Position numbers and translations under genes: made by a program
Assembly (NCBI GenBank): GCA_020252645.1
Contig: JADCCN010000002.1
Span: 1 to 64,000 of the forward strand
Origin: Methylobacterium sp.
GTDB lineage: Bacteria; Pseudomonadota; Alphaproteobacteria; Rhizobiales; Beijerinckiaceae
DNA length: 64,000 bases
Reading direction: 5' to 3'
Shown here: positions 55,850 through 63,864 of the stretch, piece after piece
Layout: each line of letters starts with the position of its first letter
Numbering within the stretch: position 1 is the stretch's first letter
The notes under the pieces: generated by a model
What the model was told of the DNA's origin: nothing
Seen by the model: only the letters and a program-made list of their open reading frames with translations
Database searches by the model: none

Positions 55850-56820
55850 TGGAACCGCTGCTGGAAGTCAGGGATCTCGTAAAGACCTTTGGTGGCGCGA
55901 GGCGCTTCCTGCGACCGCCTCGGCCAGGCATTCGGGCGGTGGACGGCGTAAGTTTTTCGATCAAGCCCGGCGAGGTCGTCGGACTCGTTGGCGAATCCGG
56001 CTCGGGCAAGACCACGGTTGGGCGAACTATCCTCAAGCTGACCGATCCGACGGCAGGCTCGATCCGCTTCGATGGCACCGAGATCACCGACCTGGATCGG
56101 GAAGCGATGCGCCCTTACCGGCGGCGTATGCAGATTATCTTCCAGGATCCCTACGCCAGTCTCAATCCCCGCATGAAGGTGGTGGATATTCTCGGCGAGG
56201 CCTTTGCCATCCACGGAATTGGTTCAGGTTTCGACCGACGTGCCAGAATCACTGAATTGCTTGACCGGGTCGGTCTGCCGGACAGCTATGCAACCCGCTA
56301 TCCGCACGAGTTTTCCGGAGGGCAGCGCCAGCGCATCGTGATCGCGCGGGCGCTTGCAGTCGATCCAAAATTCATTGTCGCGGATGAACCGGTTTCGGCG
56401 CTTGATGTCTCGATCCAGGCGCAGATCGTCAACCTGATGTCCGGCCTGCAGCGCGATCTCAATCTGGCGATGCTGTTCATCTCGCATGATCTGAGCGTGG
56501 TCGAGTACATCTGTGACAGGGTCATTATTCTCTATCTCGGGCGCGTGATGGAGGAAGGACCGGTCGATCGGATTTTCACGCGGCCGCGCCACCCCTATAC
56601 CGAAGCCCTGCTCGCCGCCGCGCCCGTGCCGGATCCAACCGCCTCCCGGAACAAAGTGATCCTGACCGGCGATATGCCAAGCCCGGCCAATCCGCCGAGC
56701 GGCTGCGTGTTCCGCACCCGCTGCCGATATGCACTCCCCGCCTGCGCCGAGGCAAAACCGTTAGCAAGGGATATCGGCGAAGGACAATCCATCGCCTGCA
56801 TCCGGGACGATATCCTGTGA
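55849..56820 (+). CDS. Dipeptide-type ABC transporter ATPase, DppF/OppF-like (module 3)
   Basis: About 323 residues. Walker A is GESGSGKTT, the Q-loop [13 protein letters not shown], the signature [15 protein letters not shown], Walker [13 protein letters not shown] and the C-terminal Cys motif [17 protein letters not shown] 55849 follows GGGAGG; the frame is open a few codons upstream. The gene ends 14 bases before the convergent GMC gene. Confidence 0.95.
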   Translation: MEPLLEVRDLVKTFGGARRFLRPPRPGIRAVDGVSFSIKPGEVVGLVGESGSGKTTVGRTILKLTDPTAGSIRFDGTEITDLDREAMRPYRRRMQIIFQDPYASLNPRMKVVDILGEAFAIHGIGSGFDRRARITELLDRVGLPDSYATRYPHEFSGGQRQRIVIARALAVDPKFIVADEPVSALDVSIQAQIVNLMSGLQRDLNLAMLFISHDLSVVEYICDRVIILYLGRVMEEGPVDRIFTRPRHPYTEALLAAAPVPDPTASRNKVILTGDMPSPANPPSGCVFRTRCRYALPACAEAKPLARDIGEGQSIACIRDDIL

Positions 56821-56834
56821 TGGCGGCCCGAACC

Positions 56835-58469
56835 TCAGCGGCGCAGGCTCGCAGCAAGCGCGTCGGCCGCGCGCAGCGCGAAAGCCTGCGCCGTCAAGGT
56901 CGGATTGAGGGCAGAGGAGGTCACGAACACGCTGGAATCGACGATCCACAGGTTTTCGACATCATGGCAGCGACCATTGGCGTCAACAACCGATTTCGCG
57001 GGGTCGTCCCCCATGCGTGCCGTGCCCATGATGTGAAAACCGGCCTGATCCCGGAGCGATGTGCGGAAAATTTCACCACCGCCAGCGCGTTTGAGAACAT
57101 CGGTTGCCCTGTCGAGCCCAAAATCGAGGGCCTTTCGCGCGTTATCGCCGACACGATAGATCCATTTGGCCACCGGCAGGCCATCCTGATCCTTCACAGT
57201 ATCGGACAAGGTAATCCGGTTGTCATCTTCCGGCAGATCCTCGGCGCAGACTGTGAAGCCGCAGATGCGGTCGAACCGCGCCTCGAACCCGGCATGATGG
57301 GCGGCACCCCAGGAAAGGCGTGCCCCGGTCACGACACCTTCCGCCAAAGCCACCGGGGGAGGGCCGGTGACGAGTTGCAGTTTGACACCACGCTTGAAAC
57401 CACGCTCGGCCCTGGTTTGCAGGAATTCGAGCGAGATCAACCCTGCTTTTTCGCCGGATACCCAGCTTCCGAGCGGTTCATCGAACAGGGCATCAACCTT
57501 GGCATAGGGGTGGAGCATCAACCCTCGTCCGACAAGGCCGGAGCCGTTCGCGAGGCCGTTTGGGTATCGCGCGTTCCGAGAGAGAAGCAGCAATCGTGGA
57601 GTCGACGAGCCATTGGCGGCAAGAACGAAATGCCGAGCGCGGACGCGGAACTCGTCAACCCCCGAGCGACAGAGCAGCGCGTCTGCGCGGCCCATCCTGT
57701 CTGTTTCAACCTTTATGACACGCGTTTCGGATATCAGCCTCGCGCCAAGATGCAATGCATCCTCCAGAAAGGCATGGTTGGAGCTCGATCGGACCCTGCT
57801 CGGACACCCGAGATCGCAAGGGCCGATATGCGTGCAATGACGTGTTTTGATGTCATCCGCTTCCCGTCCGACGACGAGGTCAACCGGCCACCAGTGCCAG
57901 CCCATCGCATCGAACGTGCGGGCAAAGCGGCGACCATGTCCACCGATCGTCGGCAAGGGCTTCGCCCTGCCTTGTTTGGGTCCGCCCGAAGGGTCACCCG
58001 GGAAAAAGGCCGTCCCCCAACGCTCCTCCGCAAGTTCATAATGCGGCGAGAGATCGTGCCAGGAGATCGGCCAGTCCCGCGCCACTCCATCAAGCGAGCG
58101 AACGCGGAAATCCTCTGGCCTGAAACGCGGCACATGCGCAGACCAATGAAACGATGTGCCGCCGGTTCCATGCGCAAACATAGGTTTGATGGGGGTATCG
58201 TGATCATCCACGGGATCGTCGAACGGCGCGCGGCGAATATTGGGGTTCGAGGAAAGCTCCCTGGCGCGCCGAAGTTCCCAGTCCGCTCGATCGCGTTCGA
58301 GCGAGCCAGCGTCGAAGACAGGTCCCTTCTCGATGATCAGCGGCGAAAGCCCGACCGCGGCAAGCCGCCATGCGGTTGCCGCTCCCACCGGCCCGGATCC
58401 AACGATCACAATATCGGTTTCGATATCCTTCCGCATGGACACGAAGCCTGCACTCGGATCATGTGCCAT
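56835..58469 (-). CDS. GMC-family FAD oxidoreductase, gluconate-2-dehydrogenase-alpha-like
   Basis: About 544 residues from ATG 58469, which has AGGGG upstream; ATG 58436 is also possible. The FAD motif is VIVGSGPVGAATAWRLA, followed by GTGGTSFHWSAHVPRF. The C-terminal SSALNPTLTAQAFALRAAD block, with Asn-Pro-Thr-Leu-Thr, is typical of the sugar-acid dehydrogenase branch. It oxidises a hydroxyl group and probably passes electrons on. A small divergent gene with subunit-3 character starts in the same CATG. No Tat signal is visible, unlike membrane gluconate dehydrogenases. Confidence 0.92.
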   Translation of the reverse strand: MAHDPSAGFVSMRKDIETDIVIVGSGPVGAATAWRLAAVGLSPLIIEKGPVFDAGSLERDRADWELRRARELSSNPNIRRAPFDDPVDDHDTPIKPMFAHGTGGTSFHWSAHVPRFRPEDFRVRSLDGVARDWPISWHDLSPHYELAEERWGTAFFPGDPSGGPKQGRAKPLPTIGGHGRRFARTFDAMGWHWWPVDLVVGREADDIKTRHCTHIGPCDLGCPSRVRSSSNHAFLEDALHLGARLISETRVIKVETDRMGRADALLCRSGVDEFRVRARHFVLAANGSSTPRLLLLSRNARYPNGLANGSGLVGRGLMLHPYAKVDALFDEPLGSWVSGEKAGLISLEFLQTRAERGFKRGVKLQLVTGPPPVALAEGVVTGARLSWGAAHHAGFEARFDRICGFTVCAEDLPEDDNRITLSDTVKDQDGLPVAKWIYRVGDNARKALDFGLDRATDVLKRAGGGEIFRTSLRDQAGFHIMGTARMGDDPAKSVVDANGRCHDVENLWIVDSSVFVTSSALNPTLTAQAFALRAADALAASLRR

Positions 58470-58890
58470 GTCCACCCCTGAAAACCGGTGCATCAGTGAA
58501 ACAGATCTGGCGCGGCTTACTATTCTGCTCGATTGCCTGATCCCCGGTGATGCGAAGCGGTGGCCGGCCTTTTCGAAAGCAGTGCCAGTTGCCGATATTC
58601 TGGAAGGGTTGGAAGAAGCCCTGCGCGCAAACCTCACGCGCTGGTTGGCTGCACTCGATAATCTTCGGCCAGAGGTAACCATCAGGGCAATCGCGGCTGT
58701 CGAACGCGCTGAACCACTCGACTTCGCGCGCCTCCTTACAGTGGTTCACCGCGCCTATTACACCGCACCGGCCGTGCTCGACATCATCCGTACGCTGGCC
58801 GATTCCGGGCCGCGGGAAGCCTCGCCCCTGTTTGATCCAAGCCTTGTTCAACGCGTTCTCGCTACCAAAGCCGGACAAAGGAGATTGTGA
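58468..58890 (+). CDS. Small protein resembling gluconate 2-dehydrogenase subunit 3
   Basis: 140 residues. The pattern LTILLDCLIPGD at the N-terminal side, a helical middle and LLTVVHRAYYTAPAVLDII near residue 95 are like the small subunit (gamma, subunit 3) that accompanies GMC alpha subunits. It lacks a signal peptide. The ATG overlaps the start codon of the divergent GMC gene within CATG at 58467-58470, and no good ribosome-binding site precedes it. An in-frame ATG at 58435 is an alternative. Family assignment is moderate; RidA follows immediately. Confidence 0.72.
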   Translation: MSTPENRCISETDLARLTILLDCLIPGDAKRWPAFSKAVPVADILEGLEEALRANLTRWLAALDNLRPEVTIRAIAAVERAEPLDFARLLTVVHRAYYTAPAVLDIIRTLADSGPREASPLFDPSLVQRVLATKAGQRRL

Positions 58891-58891
58891 C

Positions 58892-59299
58892 ATGACCGGA
58901 CCATCGCGGCCGCTTGAAATCATCGATCCAGCGGGGGTTGCGCCAGCGACCAGCTACTGCCATGTCAGTCGCGCTGGCGATTTCATCTTTGTTGCCGGGC
59001 AGATTGCCAAGGATGCGGCCGGAAATTGGGTTGGCACCGACGATGCGGGCGCGCAGGCACGGCAGGTCTATGCCAATATCGGGCTTTGCCTCGCGAGCGT
59101 GGGTGCGTCCGCGAAGGATGTGGTCAAGATCAACACCATCCTTGTCGATCGGATGGATCGCGATGCGGTGACCGCCGCACGTCTTGCCTTCTTCGGGGAT
59201 CATCGGCCGCCGCATACCGGCATCCTTGCCGGACTTGGCTCGCCCGAGGTCAAGGTCGAGGTTGAAGTGATCGCCTACCTGCCGGAGGCTAGACGCTGA
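58892..59299 (+). CDS. RidA/YjgF/Rid-family protein
   Basis: 135 residues, with AAGGAG before ATG 58892. The family core FIFVAGQIAKDAAGNW and C-terminal VEVEVIAYL are present. At the position of the catalytic Arg of archetypal RidA (Arg-Ser-x-Val), the sequence has His108 (RPPHTGI). It is therefore probably a non-archetypal Rid protein with a deaminase-unrelated or altered activity. It is coupled by TGATG overlap to the DegT-type aminotransferase, which could generate or use imines. Confidence 0.9.
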   Translation: MTGPSRPLEIIDPAGVAPATSYCHVSRAGDFIFVAGQIAKDAAGNWVGTDDAGAQARQVYANIGLCLASVGASAKDVVKINTILVDRMDRDAVTAARLAFFGDHRPPHTGILAGLGSPEVKVEVEVIAYLPEARR

Positions 59300-60438
59300 T
59301 GGCCGTTCCCTTCTATGATCATCGCAAGCTCTACACGCGGCGGAAAACCGAGATCGATCAGGCGATATTCCGGGTCATCGAGAGTGGCTGTCTCGATTGG
59401 GGTGATGAGGTGCCAGCCTTTGAAGCCGAATTTGCGAACTGGGTTGGTGCGGCGCATGCTGTGACGACAAACTCAGGCACGGCCGCACTGCAGATTGCGC
59501 TCCTCGCGCTTGGCATCGGACGCGGCGACGAAGTCATCACCGTCACGAACACCGATATCGGCACGATCTCGGCAATCCATTGTACCGGGGCGGAGAGCGT
59601 TTTCGTCGATGTCGACCCGGCTACCCTTTGTATGGATGTTGCAGCGGTTCGGGCGGCCATCGGGCCTCGGACGAGGGCAATCCTGCCTGTGGACATGTTC
59701 GGCCAACCTGCCGCTCTTCTTGAACTGGGCGATCTTGCGCGGAGCAAGGGGCTGGTGATGGTCGAAGATGCCTGCCTCGCCCTGGGGGCCGAGATCGGCG
59801 GACGCCGCATCGGCACGTTTTCGGATATCACCTGCTTTAGTTTCGCGCCCACCAAACATCTCGGATCCTACGGTTCAGGAGGCGCCTGCGTCACTGCGGA
59901 TGCCGCTTTGGCCGAGCGCATGCGCAAGATTACCGCCTACGGGCAGGATCGCGCGCGCCATCGTCAAATCGGGCGTTCGCCGCCGCCGCTGCACCACGAG
60001 ACGGAAGGACTCAACGCCCGTCTTGATGAAATCCAGGCCGCAATCCTTCGCGTGAAGCTGCCCGATGTCGAGGAAAGTCTTGCCGTCCGTCACCATCAGG
60101 CTGCGCGCTATGCAGCCGCGCTCGCCGATCTTGTCGAGGTTCCAAGCGAAGTGCCCGGAACCCGCCATGCATGGCGCAACTACGTCGTTCATCTTGAAGA
60201 GCGTGATCGGGTGCGGGAGGGCTTGACCGCGCGAGGTATCGGAAGCGCGCTATCCTATGCGCCACCGCAGCATTTGCAGCCGGTCTATGCGCATAAGGGT
60301 TTTTCGCGCGGCGCTTTCCCGGTTTCGGAGCGATCCGGCGACAGGTTGCTGGGTTTGCCGATCGGGCCGCATCATGACGATGCCGCGATCAATGAGGTTG
60401 CAGACGGTCTTTGCGCGGCGATCCGCACGCTTGCCTGA
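59299..60438 (+). CDS. DegT/DnrJ/EryC1/StrS-family PLP-dependent aminotransferase
   Basis: 379 residues. The PLP Lys186 is in CFSFAPTKHLGSYGSGG, and Asp157 (MVEDACLALGA) contacts the cofactor. The family mostly aminates keto sugars of nucleotide sugars, but no other nucleotide-sugar gene is nearby, so another keto substrate is likely. It ends three bases before the convergent DUF4438 gene. Confidence 0.93.
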   Translation: MAVPFYDHRKLYTRRKTEIDQAIFRVIESGCLDWGDEVPAFEAEFANWVGAAHAVTTNSGTAALQIALLALGIGRGDEVITVTNTDIGTISAIHCTGAESVFVDVDPATLCMDVAAVRAAIGPRTRAILPVDMFGQPAALLELGDLARSKGLVMVEDACLALGAEIGGRRIGTFSDITCFSFAPTKHLGSYGSGGACVTADAALAERMRKITAYGQDRARHRQIGRSPPPLHHETEGLNARLDEIQAAILRVKLPDVEESLAVRHHQAARYAAALADLVEVPSEVPGTRHAWRNYVVHLEERDRVREGLTARGIGSALSYAPPQHLQPVYAHKGFSRGAFPVSERSGDRLLGLPIGPHHDDAAINEVADGLCAAIRTLA

Positions 60439-60441
60439 AAA

Positions 60442-61320
60442 TCAAGGGGCCAACTTGAGCAACGAGGCGATATTGGTGCCGGGCCTGATCACCGGCTCAA
60501 TTGAACCTTTCGCATCGGTCATCAGAAGCGTCAGGCCCGGGCCATAACCCGCCCTCGGGCCATTGGTCTGGCCGACAACCGCGATCCCCACCGCTCCTCG
60601 CAGGTATCCGTGCTGGTAGCGGCTGTCATAGTCCGTCAAAGCGACGATATCGCCAAGCCGCAGCGTGTCGAGGCCATGCGCAGCGACCTCCTTCATCTCC
60701 GTTGTCTGGATATGGATGCTGCCGCCCTCGCTCGTGAGCCCTGAACCAGCCCCCACAAGATGCGCGGGCACCTTGCCTACCACGGGAATGCGGAGCTTGC
60801 CGCCTCCAAGGCTGGGACCAAGTGCGTGCAGCAAATCCAGCGATAGGCTCTTGAGGCGCATGGAATCATAGCCGGCAAGAGCCAAGCCGACGCCTCGCGC
60901 CTTGATGACGATCTTGTCGCTGATGGCCATTTTCTCGCGCGCAGCCTTGGAAAAATGCACGATAACCTGTTCGGAAAATCGCCCGGATTTGCCCGTGACC
61001 ACGCCCTTCGTGCCCCGGGCCTCGCCGGTCATTACGGTTGCTGAGTTGCCGACACAGGCGAGAATATTGAGGCCGCGATTGCCAAGTTCACCCGGAAACG
61101 TGACGCTGACGCCGGGATGCACACAATCCGCCATCCAGCCATAGGCGCTGTCGCCGACCGACACGTTGTAGACAATGCCGCCATAGGTTGGCAGCAGGAA
61201 AGGCACGCCGTCAGACGAAAGCCGATAGGGCTCGGCTGGGAGGCCAGGAAAACTCGGGTGGGCAATAAAGCCCATGACAGACACCGTGACGAGCTTGTCC
61301 TCGTTTGTGGAAAGGCTCAT
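60442..61320 (-). CDS. DUF4438 family protein, first paralogue
   Basis: 292 residues of the uncharacterised DUF4438 family. Recognisable blocks are GIVYNVSVGDSAYGWMADCV near residues 48-67, LGDIVALTDYDSRYQHG, and the C-terminal GYGPGLTLLMTDAKG and PGTNIASLL. There is no signal peptide or membrane span. Conserved His, Asp and Gly residues suggest an enzyme, but no activity is known to me. The start overlaps the stop of a second DUF4438 gene, so the pair is co-translated and may form a heteromer. Confidence 0.88.
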   Translation of the reverse strand: MSLSTNEDKLVTVSVMGFIAHPSFPGLPAEPYRLSSDGVPFLLPTYGGIVYNVSVGDSAYGWMADCVHPGVSVTFPGELGNRGLNILACVGNSATVMTGEARGTKGVVTGKSGRFSEQVIVHFSKAAREKMAISDKIVIKARGVGLALAGYDSMRLKSLSLDLLHALGPSLGGGKLRIPVVGKVPAHLVGAGSGLTSEGGSIHIQTTEMKEVAAHGLDTLRLGDIVALTDYDSRYQHGYLRGAVGIAVVGQTNGPRAGYGPGLTLLMTDAKGSIEPVIRPGTNIASLLKLAP

Positions 61321-62183
61321 GTGCGGTCTCCCGAAAGCCCGAAATAGCGGCCGATATTGGCGTTGGGATCAATGGTCCACTCGATGCAGGGCTCATGACA
61401 GGTCATCAGCGTAAGTATGCCCGGACCGTGGCCGGTCATTACTGAATCGCCGTGAATGCAGAGCGCGATCGACACTGCACCCTCGCGGAAACTGCGGCCA
61501 TAGCGGTGATCCGCGTGGCGGATCGCGATCAGATCCCCAAGCTTCATCTGGTCGATCCCGGTCTCCTGCATCAATGGCCGATCACCGGACATCAGATCCT
61601 GATCGACATATTCGCTGTTGAGTTCCGCACCCGATCCCATAATCCGGATCGGCAATTCCATCACGACGGGAACCGTAATCCGCCGTGCATCGAGCGCTGT
61701 GATCCCCATCGCCTCGAAAAGGCGCGGGCTCATCTTCTTGAGTTCGATATGCGGATAATCGGAGAGGGCGAGACCTCTTCCCAATGTGCGGATCAGCACG
61801 GAATCCCCGACATTCATCGCCTCGTAAACGTGATCGGGAAAGTCGACCAGCAACCGGGCATGCTCGCCCGACACGACGCCGCGCGCGCCAAGCGCAAGCC
61901 CGGAGGTAACCACTGCCTCATTGCCGATACAGGCAAGATAATGGATCGCATGGTGCTGGCCATCATTTTCGGAATCGACCGAAACGCCGGGCTCGACATG
62001 ATCCGCGGCCCAGCCAAAGGCAGCATCCCCTGTGCGGACATTGTAGACGATGCCGGACATGCCTGCGCGAATGACGGAAAGGCCGTCATTGTCCGGAATA
62101 TAGCCGGGCGCACGCAAGGTCGGCTGCGTGACAACCCCCGAAACAGCCATTTCGACCAGTGAAGCGGCGTTTGTTCTAAGCAC
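61317..62183 (-). CDS. DUF4438 family protein, second paralogue
   Basis: About 288 residues. It is collinear with its neighbour: GIVYNVRTGDAAFGWAADHV, LGDLIAIRHADHRYGRS, GHGPGILTLMT and DPNANIGRYF. GTG 62183 is chosen because the resulting N-terminus aligns with the first paralogue and GGGGG lies seven bases upstream; the longer open frame upstream has no family features. It is divergent from the amidohydrolase at 62359, with operator site 5 between them. Confidence 0.88.
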   Translation of the reverse strand: MLRTNAASLVEMAVSGVVTQPTLRAPGYIPDNDGLSVIRAGMSGIVYNVRTGDAAFGWAADHVEPGVSVDSENDGQHHAIHYLACIGNEAVVTSGLALGARGVVSGEHARLLVDFPDHVYEAMNVGDSVLIRTLGRGLALSDYPHIELKKMSPRLFEAMGITALDARRITVPVVMELPIRIMGSGAELNSEYVDQDLMSGDRPLMQETGIDQMKLGDLIAIRHADHRYGRSFREGAVSIALCIHGDSVMTGHGPGILTLMTCHEPCIEWTIDPNANIGRYFGLSGDRT

Positions 62184-62265
62184 CTTTGACCCCCGCAGAA
62201 AGGTGAGCGCATTAACAGGACGTGGGCCCGTGCCAGCAAGTTCCAAGGCACCAGGCTCGACAATC

Positions 62266-62283
62266 TTGTCTAGTTGTATACAG
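62266..62283 (+). promoter_or_regulatory. Candidate operator, variant copy of the shared palindrome (site 5)
   Basis: TTGTCTAGTTGTATACAG. It matches the other sites through TTGTCT, the internal TTGTA and TACA, but is one base shorter in the centre and ends in G. It lies between the DUF4438 pair (start 62183) and the amidohydrolase (start 62359). It is the weakest but one of the five. Confidence 0.5.
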
Positions 62284-62358
62284 ATTGCACGGTTGCGCTG
62301 TGTTATCAATCCACAATCTGGAAGAGGGCAGGTGATGGGGGGGAGGCGAGAGATCGAA

Positions 62359-63858
62359 ATGATCGTCAAAGGCGGCCATCTCCTGACCATGAATGCTCGC
62401 GAGCCCGAATATCCCGATGGCGCGGTCGCGATCGATGCTACGCGGATTATTGCCGCTGGCAGTCGAACCGAGATCGAGGCGCGCTTTGTAGCGCGCAACT
62501 ACCTCGATGCGACGGGCTGTGTCATGATGCCTGGCCTCGTTGATGCCTATGCGCATGCCGGCCACGGCATGATCCGCGGCCTGTTCCACCCTGAAAGCGC
62601 CTGGCCATCCCATCTCTACTGGACCGCAACGACACCAGGCTGGTGGCAGGCCGATGCCGAACTCGCGGCGCTCGAACGTCTTTATGCAGGTGTCACCACG
62701 GGCCAGTCCGTCATCGGCGCCACGCCGGCGCGCGCGGATGACACCATCTATTCGGACGTGACCGCCAAGGCTTACGCTGAAGCTGGGCTGCGCTTTGTCC
62801 TTGGCATTGGCCCGCCGGACCCGATCTTTCCGCATCTGCCGGAACCCTTCACCGCGAACCGCCTGGTCAATGGCGAGCTGCAACCCCATCGCTTCACGGC
62901 AGAGGATGCTGTCGAGCGCTCCGTCGAGGTGATCCAGCGCTGGCATGGCGCAGCAGAGGGGCGGATAACAGCGGCTCTGGCTGTGCCTTACCTGCTGGGA
63001 CGCCACGTGCTCCACAAACGAATTCCCAATCGCGTCCCTCATTCAAGTGATGCCCCGATCATGCTTGCGCATGCAGAGGCAATGACAGCGCTGGCCCGGG
63101 AGCACCGGGTTGCGATCCATACTCACATGTTCGCCGGTGGCATCGACTTTGCGCGCAAACACTTTGGCCAATCAAAGCTGGACGACATCCTTTCCGCCTG
63201 CAGGATCGTCATCGCGCATGCGAATGGCTTGCCCGAAACGGATGTGGAGGCGCTCGCAAGGCATCGCGAGTCTATCGGCATTGCGACCGTTGCGTTTACG
63301 CATGAAAACCTTTGGTATGGCTTCGCGCCGATTCCGGCCTTTCGCGGGCGCGGCATTCCGGTCGCGATCACGACAGACGGCGCTGCTCCCTACACATCCC
63401 ATGATCTCTGGCGCGAACCTGCGCGCACGGCCTGGAACCAGTGGCAAGGTGCGGGCACCCAATCCGTCCTGCCGCCAGAGACCCTGCTGGGCATGGTCAC
63501 GATTGAAGCTGCGCGAGTACTTGGCCTTGCGGACGAGATCGGTTCGATTGAGGCGGGCAAGAAGGCTGACCTCCTTGTTGTCAACCTTACCGCACCCCAT
63601 TTCGGAGGCATCCACGATCTCGCACAGAGCCTTGTTCTCTATGCGAATTCCAGTGACGTACGCGATGTTGTTGTCGATGGCCAATGCCTGATGAGAGATC
63701 GGGTCCCGCTGCGTGTGAATCCAGCATTCATCGTCAATCGCGCACGAAGGGAAGCCGAGGCTGCCATGCAGCGCGCCGACCTTTCACCCTATCGTCGCCC
63801 TGGCGGCTGGAACGCTCCGACGGACTGGCCGAAACCAAGTGTTCAGCCGCGCCCCTGA
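62359..63858 (+). CDS. Amidohydrolase, AtzA/TrzN/SsnA-like, with altered metal motif
   Basis: About 499 residues from ATG 62359 (GAGAG upstream; ATG 62335 is an alternative). The N-terminal IVKGGHLLTMN and C-terminal LGLADEIGSIEAGKKADLLV frame the beta-sandwich typical of AtzA-like deaminases/dechlorinases. The barrel begins MPGLVDAYAHAGHGM: where the family has His-x-His, this protein has Tyr64-Ala-His66. Later ligand positions look kept (AIHTHMFAGG, IVIAHANGL, ITTDGAAPYTS). It should be a hydrolase of a cyclic or aromatic amine-type compound, but metal binding must differ. Confidence 0.9.
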   Translation: MIVKGGHLLTMNAREPEYPDGAVAIDATRIIAAGSRTEIEARFVARNYLDATGCVMMPGLVDAYAHAGHGMIRGLFHPESAWPSHLYWTATTPGWWQADAELAALERLYAGVTTGQSVIGATPARADDTIYSDVTAKAYAEAGLRFVLGIGPPDPIFPHLPEPFTANRLVNGELQPHRFTAEDAVERSVEVIQRWHGAAEGRITAALAVPYLLGRHVLHKRIPNRVPHSSDAPIMLAHAEAMTALAREHRVAIHTHMFAGGIDFARKHFGQSKLDDILSACRIVIAHANGLPETDVEALARHRESIGIATVAFTHENLWYGFAPIPAFRGRGIPVAITTDGAAPYTSHDLWREPARTAWNQWQGAGTQSVLPPETLLGMVTIEAARVLGLADEIGSIEAGKKADLLVVNLTAPHFGGIHDLAQSLVLYANSSDVRDVVVDGQCLMRDRVPLRVNPAFIVNRARREAEAAMQRADLSPYRRPGGWNAPTDWPKPSVQPRP

Positions 63859-63864
63859 AAAGCT

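Noticed and set aside
56817-58481. 554-codon open frame opposite the GMC gene at 56835-58469
   Set aside because: No recognisable domain; the GMC frame carries the FAD motif and C-terminal signature.
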